Below, piece after piece: positions 10,579 through 20,960 of a stretch of 64,000 nucleotides of DNA. The DNA is from Aldrovandia affinis (Eukaryota > Chordata > Actinopteri > Notacanthiformes > Halosauridae), in contig JAINUG010000087.1 in NCBI GenBank assembly GCA_029706075.1, positions 124,001-188,000 on the forward strand, read 5' to 3'. Under the pieces are notes generated by a model. The model did not search any database. It worked only from the letters and a program-made list of their open reading frames with translations, and was not told where the DNA came from. Within the stretch, counting starts at the first letter, position 1. Every line of letters begins with the position of its first letter. The position numbers and the translations under genes are program-made.

Positions 10579-13500
10579 TCAATCAATCAATCAATCAATC
10601 TTTATTTTTGTATAGCGCCATTTACAAACAGGTTGTCACACAGCGCTTCACAATTGGCATTTTCCAGAGGGAATCAAAAAACCAGAAAACCATTGGAGCC
10701 AATGTAGGAAACTGGAAAATTATTCCCTGACCCCTTAAAAGGCGGTCGAGATGAACTCCTGGAAAATTGTGGGATACAGAGAAAAACAACACAAATAGTC
10801 CTTGAGGCTCATGTGGCTTAACAGACCACTGGAAGGGCATTCTAAGTGTAGGAGTGGGGTGGACCTCATCCCTCCAGATACCAGGGCAGGGCGGGGGATG
10901 GAACCAGCAGCTAGGGTCTGGGCCAGCGGCATCCGGCTAACACATGGCAGGGGGGGGGGGTTGACTCTGGGGCAGGTGAGCTCCGGGCAGGTGCCGCGAA
11001 GCCGGGGAGAAAAGAGGAAAGGTGCAATTATGACTATGATAAATATCACGCCGGATCAGGGGGAAGAGTAGTGATAACACTTTTGCACCAGCAGAAGTAA
11101 TCTAGGGCAGCATAACTAATTAGGTGAGTGGCACAGGGAGCACGCAGCCATGAGGGCACTCAGAGACCATCCCACCACATCATCAGCAGTCCTGATAGGG
11201 GCGGATCATCACTTATGATTGGTGACAGTAAGGATAGCTCATTGCACTCTATTGCTACGCCCCTCCACATCTGCACCTAATGACTATAAGAGAGACTAAA
11301 GAGATGCGTTTTTAACCTAGACTTGAAAATTGAGACCGTGTCTGACTCCTTCACAGAGATGGGTAGACTGTTCCACAGTAAAGGAGCTCTATAGGAGAAA
11401 GCTCTGCCACCTGCTGTATTTTTGATATTCTAGGGACTACCAAGTTGCCTGCATCTTGTGAGCGAAGTGAACGTGGGGGATTGTACGGATGAAGTAGATC
11501 CGTCAAGTAAGAGGGTGCAAGTCCATGCAACACCTTATAAGTTAAGAGGAGTACCTTATAGTCTACACGATAGTTTATAGGAAGCCAGTGAAGTGACGCT
11601 AACACAGGACTAATGTGCTCATATTTCTTTGTTCTAGTCAGGATTCTTGCAGCAGCATTCTGTACGAGTTGTAGGCTCCTGAGTGAGGCATTGGAACAGC
11701 CAGACAGTAATGCATTGCAATAATCTAATCTAGATGTAACAAAGGCATGTACCAATTTTTCTGCATCTATTAATGACAGGAAGCCCCTAATTTTGGCAAT
11801 ATTAAAAAAAAGAAAAAAGGCTACTCTGGAAATGTTTTTGATGTGACTATCAAATGAGAGACCAGGATCTATAGTAACACCAAGGTCTTTTACCGCCAAA
11901 CTTGCAGCAACAGAGCAACCATCCAGATTAAGAGATAAATCAGATAACCCTCTTCTGAGGTTTTGGGCCCCAAGACCAACATCTCTGTTTTATCAGTATT
12001 CAGCAATAGAAAATTATCTGACATCCAGTCTTTTATGTCTTTAAAACAGGCCTCCAACTGTTCGAATTGTCCTTCGCCAGGTTTCATTGATAGGTATAAT
12101 TGTGTGTCATCTGCGTAGCAGTGAAAATGTACGCCATGTTTACGAATGACATCACCAAGTGGCAACATGTAAAGGGAGAACAATAATGGCCCCAAAACAG
12201 AACCTTGAGGGATACCATATTCCACCTTGATGAGAGCAGAGGGCTCGTCATTTAACTGCACAAATTGATATCTATCTGATAGGTAGGATTTAAACCAGGA
12301 GAGTGCCTGTCCACGCAGTCCAACTAGGTTTTCAAGTCTGCTCAGAAGAGTTTGGTGGTCTATTGTGTCAAACGCAGCACTTAAGTCCAAAAGCACAAGA
12401 ATAGAGACACATCCACAGTCAGCTGATATCAGTAAGTCATTGACAACTTTAATAAGAGCAGTCTCAGTGCTATGGTGTTGCCTAAATCCTGACTGAAAAG
12501 TTTCATAGATGTCATTTGATGTCAGGAACGAAGTCAGTCTCTGAGCTACAGCTTTCTCTAGAATTTTTGAGAGAAAAGAAAGATTAGAAATTGGCCTGTA
12601 GTTACTGAGATTTTCTGGGTCAAGGTTTGGTTTCTTTAAAAGTGGCTTAATTACTGCCACTTTTTGAGAATTTGGCATATAGCCTGATGAAAGAGACAGA
12701 TTAATAATGTCTAGCATGGATTGCCCCATAACAGGAAGAAGTTCTTTAACAAGTTTTGTTGGGATTGGGTCTAATTGACAAGTAGATGGTTTGGAGGACA
12801 TAACCAATTTAGAAAATTCAGTCCACTCCAGAGCACTAAAAACTCAAGAGTAGCCATAGGACCCTGTCCTGGTAAGCCTGTGCTTTCTGATCAGTGTCCG
12901 CTACAGCAGAAGGTGCCATTTTAGAAATTTCATCTCTAATTTTCTCAATCTTCTCAGAGAAAAAGTTCATGAAATCATTACTATTATGGGCTGCCGGAGG
13001 CTTAGCATTGGTTTCAGTCTGGTTCTTTGTCAGTTTGGCCACTGTATCAAAAATAAATTTTGGATTATTCTTATTACGCTCAATCAGATCAGACAAATAG
13101 GTTGACCTTGCGGAGGAGAGAGCATATTTGTACTGTACCAGACTGTCTTTCCAGGCAGAATAAAATACTTCTAATTTAGTGGATCGCCACTTACGTTCCA
13201 ACTTGCGAGAAGCTTGTTTAAGAGCACGTGTGTGGTCAGTATACCATGGTGCAAGCTTCTTTTGGCTAGTTTTTCTTTTTGAGAGGCGCAACAGCATCAA
13301 GTGTGTTGCGCAGGGTGTAATTTAGATTGTCAGTCAGCTGATCAATAGATTGTAGACTAGTGGGATCCTGATTAACAGTAAATGATTCTTGGAACAGGCT
13401 GACAAAGTTAGGTATGGTAGAGGAATTTAGGGAGCGACTAAAGTAGAACACTGGTTTTGATCTAATAGCAGTGGTAGCATGAATTTCAAACGTAATAAGG

Positions 13501-14525
13501 AAATGGTCAGAGAGCACAGGATTATGAGGAGAGACAACTAGATTGCTAATGCTAATACCATAGGATAAAGCTAAGTCCAGTGTATGTTGATGACAATGAG
13601 TCGGCCCAGACACATTTTGGACAAAACCAACGGAGTCAAGAATAGAAGCAAAAGCCTTCACTAGAGAATCATTTCCATTATCAACATGAATATTAAAGTC
13701 GCCTATAATCACAACTTTATCTGCCATAACTGCTAGGTTTGATAAAAAGTCAGAAAACTCTGAGAGGAAAACAGCATAGGGTCCAGGGGGTCTGTAGATA
13801 GTAGCTAGTATAAAAGATAAAGTAAATGCAGATCTATTATCTACATTAGTCTGTATGGAGCCCAGGGAAAGCACTTCAAATGAAGGGAATGTGTTTAAAG
13901 ATTTCTTAGTAAGGCGTAGTCTAGTGTCAAAAATAACAGCCACACCGCCACCTCTGCCTGACTGTCGAGGGTTGTGACAACTAGAGTATCCAACTGGGGT
14001 AGATGCATTTAATGCTATGTACTCATCAGGTCTAAGCCAAGTCTCCGTCAAACTTAAAATGTCAAGTTTATAATCAGTGATCAGTTCGTTCACAAGGGCA
14101 GCTTTAGGAGCTAGTGATCTTATATTTAGCAACCCAATTTTAAGGAGAGTTCTATCGAAATTAGGTTTAGCATTTGCATTACGATGGTTCGTGTTGATCC
14201 TTATCAGATTATTAGAAAAAATCCCACGGGGAGGTTTGAGTTTCAATAGACTACGGTTTTCTCTACGTGGAACAGACACAGTCTCAATTATGTGGGAACT
14301 GGGGTGGAAACTAGTCACGAGTTCAGGGAAACTTGCAGACAGTTGTTTAAGACCGTCTGTCTGCTGCCTGGCTGTAGCTCTTGAATGTCAATTTCGCCGA
14401 TTCAGACTATGGCCTATGTTATTAGATAACAGAAGAGCACCCCTCCAGCTCGGGTGGAGTCCGTCTCTCTTCAGTAAACCAGGCTCTCCCCAAAACGTAG
14501 GCCAATTATTAATAAACCCTATTTG
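10579..14525 (-). mobile_element. L2-like LINE retrotransposon, copy A (5'-truncated, frameshifted)
   Basis: This is a non-LTR element reading right to left. At 14,380-14,520 lies the end of ORF1, with a DGLHPSWRG motif like the C-terminal Asp-x-x-His of SGNH esterase domains in CR1/L2 ORF1. ORF2 follows: an AP-type endonuclease (LLNIRSLAPK, LTETWL, SGRGGGVAVI, GDFNIHVDN, SDHFLITFE; 13,266-14,318), then reverse transcriptase with [16 protein letters not shown] and [10 protein letters not shown] (about 12,090-12,250) and a typical C-terminus at 11,351-11,899. The 3' end is a UTR ending in (ATCA)n at about 10,579. A one-base deletion near 11,963, other indels and truncation inside ORF1 make it inactive. 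It is near-identical to copy B. Confidence 0.93.
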
Positions 14526-16265
14526 ATGAATTGTATAAATTGAACTTAGAAATTTGGTAGAAATGTCATTTTTATTGATTTAATTGTGAAAACCTTCAAG
14601 AAAAACTTGTAAAAATACTCTTTAGAGAAGGGAAGGAAACAATCTTAACAGGTTAATATAATACTTCTTACTACGGTGTATTACTATGTTTCGGTAGTGA
14701 CAATTTTGGGGAGAGGAAAAACATTCCAAAAGAGTCTGAAAATACAATATAAAAATTGACGGTACTTTTACTAGATATATGTACTTTAGATATGGTACAA
14801 TATATATAGGGACAGTTTTGGGAATAAAACATACAAAATTTCAAAATATTTCCAACCTGACTTTGAACCAATTCGGTAGAATGGCCCATATAGGAGATTT
14901 AGGGACCTCTAGCAGAACAAACAGATATTCCTCATTGTCCCATGAGTGAATGGGAAATCACAAGTCACATATAAATATAAAAAATAAAGACAAATGGGTC
15001 CGTAAGTTACACAATCATTCTCATTATACATCTCCATACCCCACACATTCAAATTACTCCAAATCGCAAATATGATGAGAGTCATTGTCAAATAACGTAC
15101 AAAGACAAACTACACAACAAAATAACCCAGACTAACTTCGAACGTCTTTTCTGGCCAGGCTTCGACATTAAGACAATTAAATAAACATGAATATTGACTT
15201 GGAAGGTCTTTATTTTTGAACGCAATGCTAGTGAAGCAGCAAGTTTTGGTTGCAAGCAAGGAGACAAAAACTAACTTTTTGATAGAGAGAAAATTATCTA
15301 AACGGCACGTGTCACCTACAGTTCAGCACCAAACCTACTAACGAATATTATGTCTAGCTATCTATCTAATTACCTAAGTTTATGCAATAAACGTGTGAAC
15401 CTAAACTTTTTATTGGGAACTGAATCGAATAAAAATAGATCATAGAGCGAGTCAACTAGCACTGTTTGACATTAGAAGCAACATAGCTACGGTTAGCATA
15501 TTTTCTTATGATTCGTGTTTATGATTAGATAAATTGGTTAACTTCACTGTCATGGCTAACCAGTTGAGTCGTTAACATTAGCTTTATATCATTCCGTTTT
15601 TAATAACTAGCTAGCTAGCTAAGTTAGCTTGCAAGCCAGATAATAGCATTATAGCTATTGTATAGCATATTATATAGCCTAGTTATTATATAGCCATATA
15701 GCTACTATGTTTAAAACGTGTGCTCCTCTCCAACCAGTTAGTCAATCGGACTTTAATGAGGGCAAGTGGTAGCCTAGATAACGATCCCGGCCCTTGTCAC
15801 AGAACCATTAACGCATTAGCGATAAGTCTTCCCGTATTTCTGTATCCACACGTATTTTGGAGGACACGTGTGCTAGTAGGCTATATGTGAATTTGCCGCG
15901 ATTGGACGGACCTACAATTTCTTCCTTCATTTAAGCAACACAGTAACACATATATTCTTAAGCAACATAGTAATATTATGAAATCTCCTAAATTGAAAAT
16001 CAAATTAAAAGTAATAAAATAAAGACTGCTAGTATGTGATGATTCACGTTTATTTTGTACATTATTAAACATGTGTATCTATAATTAGGCTAATCCACGA
16101 GCAAAATACAACAAGACGGACAGGAGCACCAAAACACCATTATAATTCAGAACCTTATGCCAGCATAGGCGAATGTGACATCACAGAGGATGCCATTCCA
16201 GTGTTTCTCAGAATTACATAAATAAAGACAATTCAGTAAACACCACATTCTGAACATTTCTTCAG
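14526..16265. promoter_or_regulatory. Intergenic, with a TAGCTAGC/TTAGC motif cluster upstream of the minisatellite gene
   Basis: AT-rich and without recognisable genes. Between about 15,330 and 15,720 there is a dense run of AGCTAGCTAGC, GTTAGC and TAGCTA words like those preceding the 4.2-kb ORF. Because this cluster lies about 0.6-1 kb upstream of the next gene candidate it may mark a promoter; that is inference. Confidence 0.35.
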
Positions 16266-16323
16266 AGTTTACTGGATTAATAGACTTATCGAGGCCTATT
16301 GAGGGCCAACCGCAGAGATCGCG

Positions 16324-17954
16324 ATGTATATGGCAAGACAAACGCAGAGACCGCAAGGTTTATCGCAAAACAACCGAAGACATCGCAACAACCGCAATGG
16401 ATACGTTAACAGCCGCAGAGAATGCAGTGGCTATAGCAACAACCGCAGAGAATGCGGTGGACATATCAACAACTCCAGAGAGCGTGGTGGATATAGTAAT
16501 AACCCCAGAGGCAGCGATGGATATCGCAACACAATCGCAGAGGCGATGGATGTGGGAACAACCACACAGACCGCGATGGATATCGCAACAACTTTAGAAA
16601 CTGCAGGGACAGCCATGGATGTGTATCGCAACCGACGCAGACACCTCGATGGATGTCGGAACAAGCGCCGAAACCATGATGGACCTTGCAAAACAATGGC
16701 AGAGACCGCGATGGATATCGCAACTGCAGAGACAGCAATGGATATTGCAGAAGAGACAGCGATGGATACTGCAGCAGAGACAGCGATGGATACTGCAGCA
16801 GAGACAGCGATGGATACTGCAGCAGAGACAGCGATGGATACTGCAGCAAAGACAGCGATGGATACTGCAGCAGAGACAGCGATGGATACTGCAGCAGAGA
16901 CAGCGATGGATACTGCAGCAGAGACAGCGATGGATATCCCAACAGCAGAGACCGCGATGGATATCCCAACAGCAGACACCGCGATGGATATCCCAACAGC
17001 AGACACCACGATGGATACTGCAGCAGAGACAGCGATGGATACTGCAGCAGAGACAGCGATGAATACTGCAGCAGAGACAGCGATGGATACTGCAGCAGAG
17101 ACAGCGATGGATACTGCAGCAGAGACAGCGATGGATACTGCAGCAGAGACAGCGATGGATATCCCAACAGCAGACACCGCGATGGATATCCCAACATCCA
17201 CAGAGACCGCGATGGATATCGCAAACCAACAGCAGAGACAGCGATGGATATATATCGCAAAATTCGCAGAGGTCGCGACGGATGTCACGACAACTGCAGA
17301 GACAGCGATGGATATCGCAACATCTGCAGGGTCTGTGAATCCCCAGCTGGACGTGGTGGAGCCAAGGATACAGGATGGAGTAAGTGCTGCACTGTGCACA
17401 ATGCGCTAAAAGCCAGTCCAATGTTGTTCCCAACAATTCAGCACTTTTCACTGCACGGTGAAGAGAACATAAAAAAAATATTGATAAAAAGTTGTTTTGA
17501 AAAATAAGAATTGTTTGTATTTGTGGAAATTTTTGTGGAAAGACGTTTTTTTCCCCAATATGAAGGCAGTGCTTATTCAGATGTCTTGTACAATGTGTGA
17601 TTGCAGTATATTGTGGAGAACATTGAGATTCCACTGGACAATGCTAAAGGCGACAACCATCAGCTGGAGGACCTGCCACAGAGTGAGTCACAGATAATGT
17701 GCTCTGAATGGACAGTGTTGAAAATGCTCTTTTCCTATTACATTCAGTGGGTAAAAATTCATACTCAATTAGTATCTCCCAACACAGAGATATCTAGAAA
17801 GCCTGTGTTAAATGGAGTCTCTCCATTGTCTTTTTCAGAGGTCAAAAAGTCAAAGACAGGAATCCGGCGTTTCTTCAGCCGCGTGTGGAAGACCCTGAAG
17901 AAAAGCGCCCTCTGCTGCTGCTGCTGCTGCTGCCTCTCCGTGGAGACGGATTAA
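16324..17954 (+). CDS. Three-exon candidate gene: ETAMDTAA-repeat protein with basic Cys-rich tail
   Basis: Proposed exons are 16,324-17,379, 17,607-17,682 and 17,839-17,954. Exon 1 ends at GGA|GTAAGT in phase 0. Exon 2 follows tgtgattgcag and begins TAT in the matching frame (YIVENIEIPLDN...), ending CAGA|GTGAGT in phase 1. Exon 3 follows tctttttcag and restores the frame (VKKSKTGIRRFFSRVWK...), ending TAA after a run of seven cysteines. The total is 1,248 nt, 415 aa. A candidate acceptor for the 5' side of exon 1 lies at 16,265 (catttcttcag). Most of exon 1 encodes the octapeptide ETAMDTAA or nonapeptide ETAMDIPTA. The tail has an amphipathic basic helix (RRFFSRVWKTLKKS) and then CCCCCCC, which might be membrane-associated or S-acylated. 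Tails of this basic/Cys type occur beside some fish pim-like kinases, but no kinase domain is present. Three consecutive phase-consistent junctions support a real gene. The start codon is uncertain because the first 250 bp shift frame relative to the repeat. Confidence 0.45.
16340..17320. repeat. 24/27-bp coding-type minisatellite with very long open frames on both strands
   Basis: The core unit is a 24-mer, GAGACAGCGATGGATACTGC plus AGCA, present about 14 times in two blocks (about 16,755-16,935 and 17,005-17,160). A 27-mer variant (GATGGATATCCCAACAGCAG plus ACACCGC) lies between and after them. More degenerate units extend to both sides. The length is a multiple of three and the unit has no stop in any of the six frames, giving long open frames on both strands (for example 16,324-17,409 on plus and 16,431-17,399 on minus). 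Confidence 0.95.
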
Positions 17955-18176
17955 GAGGCTTCACATCCAGCATCCTCATCAACACATCACTCAGAAACAC
18001 AGACATTCACATATACAAAACATCATACACATCTTTAAAACACAACAATTCAACATTCAAAATCAACTAATAACTAATTGCCCCTCCAAGCTACCCTCTG
18101 CAGCATCATGCTTTTCAGTGATAAAGTTTAAAAAAATAAGTTAAAGATGAAATAATGTGGCCATGTCTATTCTTAG

Positions 18177-18255
18177 GGGAGATCTTCTCATCGCTGTGCT
18201 CGGATGCAACAATATCAGAAGCATTGAGATGAAGCCCTTCGTCATGTATCAAAGG
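18177..18255 (+). other. Exon-like block with flanking splice signals
   Basis: A short stretch is bounded by atgtctattcttag and AAAG|GTAAGC. One frame is open (GDLLIAVLGCNNIRSIEMK...) but its phase does not join the preceding candidate exons. In the phase that would join exon 2 of the upstream gene it hits TGA after about 18 codons, so it could be an alternative terminal exon. No product is assigned. Confidence 0.25.
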
Positions 18256-20140
18256 TAAGCACTGGAATGTAAAACATAGCAGATATCGTATCTTTATTGG
18301 TACATGCAGTAGGATGATTCATAGGCAGCCAGACAGTTTTCACCATGACCTGCACAGGTTCCACCACCTTTCCCCATGTTTATGATTACAGAGTGATTTC
18401 TGCACAGCAACCAATGATGAGAAGGCAAAAAAACATGACTGACAGACTTGGCCAGGAAGAAATACGGAAAAGTCATCGACAAATCCATACCGGTGTGTGT
18501 GTGTGTGTGTGTGTGAGGGAGATGTGCTCTGTTGCCATCGCAGTTTTTTTGTGTTTCCCAGCATTTGTCAGTCTCTACACTTGTCAAATCACTTGGAGGA
18601 ACTTTGTAATTATGCACAGCAACTGCAGAGAGAATGCAGCATAACGGAAAGAGAAAAATATACTTTGTTGATACTAACTTTCATTTCTGGGGAACCTAAA
18701 AAAAATAAGTGCGTTCCTGGCAGTCATAAGTAGTTTTTTATACGATATGGTATGACCAGTATATTTTGCTGTTGTTGTGTGTTACAGTGATTAGCGATGA
18801 AAAGCATGGAGTGCGGTCATGTCACCTCCACATCCACGTTTTCGGGAGGCAGGCAGCTGACGTGGCCCCAGGCTAGAAGAGGGCTTTCCTGGGAGGACCA
18901 CAGTCCCAGCAATAACACACATAAATAAATACACACACACACACACACACACACTCCAACAACACTTATTCAGGACAACATTAATCTCATCACACAGATT
19001 GTATTTTGTATTGTTGATTGTATTTTGTGTTTATTATAAAAAAGCGGATTTGCTCTTAAGGTTAACCTTTGTTGCCGCTAGGGGACAGAGAGGGAATTTC
19101 CCATTTTTTCCCCGTCTAGCTTCGACAAGCTTGTTAAAAAGCGAACCGATTATGAAATTTGGCATTATATCGAGCTGACGTGAGGTTTTTGGTGGTTTTT
19201 CGCCCTCTCAAGAGCAAATTAACTTAAGTCCTTAAGTCCTATTTTAATTGTTAAAGTGTATAAACATTGACCCTAATAAATTATATTTACTGCATGTATT
19301 TTAGAATTATATATTTGAAAGTATTTATTTTGGTGTACTTAAGCATATATCCTACCAGTGAGTGCATTGCAACCGATGTACAATAACACAACAATAAATG
19401 GTATTTAGTTTGGTACTGCTAAAACTTTGCAACCAAGAATAAACATAGGAATCAAAGGGTTCAATGAAACTTTCAATTGAATTCATTTTCAATTTTTCTC
19501 AGATGAAAAGATCATATTGTTACTGTCATGTCAAATATTTTATGTTTATTACTAAAACATGAATGCTAGCCTACGGGAGTGTAATCCTTCAATAATTATA
19601 GCTGAAATACATGATGGGTTCTATAATAAGATAGGCTGTGTGTCCCTCAAGCTCAACACAACACTAGAGATATATGATAATGGTTCACTAAAGTCTCACA
19701 CAATGGATGCATGCAGACACAATGGATGCATGTAACTGCAGTACCGATACTCGCATAGAATGAAATTGTGCCCAGTTCAGTCGATCTCCGGAGGTTTTTT
19801 CATCTCTTCTTGGATATTGAAAGAAGTCCAGATTAAGTCAAATTGCCTCTCTTGAAAGTACAGACCCAACTGGAAATGGACTGTCCACACAAAAAGATAG
19901 CAGGCAAGGATCCCAACAGGAATAACACTGGCAGAGATGCAGTGTATTGAATGTTTTGATCAAACACAGTAGAAAAGAGCAGTTAGGGGCATGCAGGTAA
20001 CTTTGAGTATCTTGTGCATGAGTCCACTGCCTACACAGCTCATTTGCATATAATTCATACTGGCGAATAACATGAGAGAAGAACCAGTTACCCAGAGAGA
20101 GGAGGGGGGCTATCATGCACTGTGCACTGGCTGTCACATA
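18256..20140. other. Intergenic with (TG)n and (CA)n tracts
   Basis: There is a (TG)n tract at about 18,493-18,514 and a (CA)n tract at 18,931-18,953. The frames overlapping them are repeat artefacts. The remainder is AT-rich and no gene is recognised. Confidence 0.45.
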
Positions 20141-20217
20141 ATTAACAAGGGTTATAGGAGCCAAATGAATTTCCCACTTGTGGGATAATAAAGTTTACTT
20201 GAACTTGAACTTGAACA
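20140..20217 (+). mobile_element. 3' tail fragment of a LINE/SINE
   Basis: GAATTTCCCACTTGTGGGAT, ATAAAGTTTA and then (CTTGAA)n resemble the 3' end of fish non-LTR retroposons, where AATTTCCC...GGGATNAATAAAGT precedes a short repeat. Only the tail is visible. Confidence 0.5.
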
Positions 20218-20298
20218 ATGTGAGAACTGGTATCACTGTTACCCTCTGCACCTCAGCAAGGACGTCTGTATGCTACAGGCCCTAAAGTCCAGTACATG

Positions 20299-20341
<43 letters not shown>

Positions 20342-20352
20342 CGCGCGCGCAA
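20299..20352. repeat. (TG)n(CG)n microsatellite
   Basis: A TG run changes into GTGCGTGCGCGCGCGC. Alternating purine-pyrimidine sequence of this kind is prone to form Z-DNA. Confidence 0.85.
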
Positions 20353-20959
20353 GAGATTAAATTTGTGTTCATGATCAGTTCATTCATTCAGATTGAACTG
20401 CATATCACTTTCTGGTGTATTTTTCTTTAAGATGTTGAATCTATTTGTTACAGACCTTTTGAGGATACATTAGTTAGCGTTCAGAAGCCTGACAGCAACA
20501 GCATAATGTTATTGTCAATGTTATTTGTCAATGTTTTCTTCTTCTTCTCTTTTACTGAACCCACTTGGGTAATTATTTTCCATTGATAAGTAATGTTTGT
20601 ACTTGAAATGGTTATGGATGAACAATTGTTATGTCTTCAAAAATAAAATTATTTTATTGACCACAAAACATTTGTGTTTGTAATATTCCCAACATAAGGC
20701 ATGTTATGAGTTAAGATTAAGCAATAAGGTTGAGGGAATATGATACAACCTTGCAAACAAAATACTGTGGTCACTACCGGAACAGTGCAGTCACTACCGA
20801 AACACTGGGTGTTTTGTAAAAAATAAAATATATAGAGTTATAAACTAAAATGTTATGATACTGAATGGTTAAATGTATGTTCAATTTAATCAATCATTAA
20901 CTCTGAAATCAATATGATCAGTGTTATGCATTTTACAGAGAAAGATTGCGTTTAGATTT
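20353..20959. other. Intergenic, no gene recognised
   Basis: AT-rich. Paired words CACTACCGGAACA(GTGCAG) and TCACTACCGAAACACTG occur near 20,770-20,805. Nothing else is supported. Confidence 0.35.
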
Positions 20960-20960
20960 G

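Noticed and set aside
12894-14526. Plus-strand frames at 12,894-13,100 and 14,077-14,526 (and 23,288-23,494)
   Set aside because: They are antisense to LINE ORFs and recur in both copies only because the element does.
16340-17320. CRISPR-like regular array
   Set aside because: Units are contiguous with no unique spacers, there are no cas genes, and the genome is eukaryotic.
16431-17634. Long minus-strand frames of 264-346 codons across the minisatellite
   Set aside because: They arise because the repeat unit has no stop in any frame. None joins to splice sites or conserved sequence on the minus strand, unlike the plus frame described.
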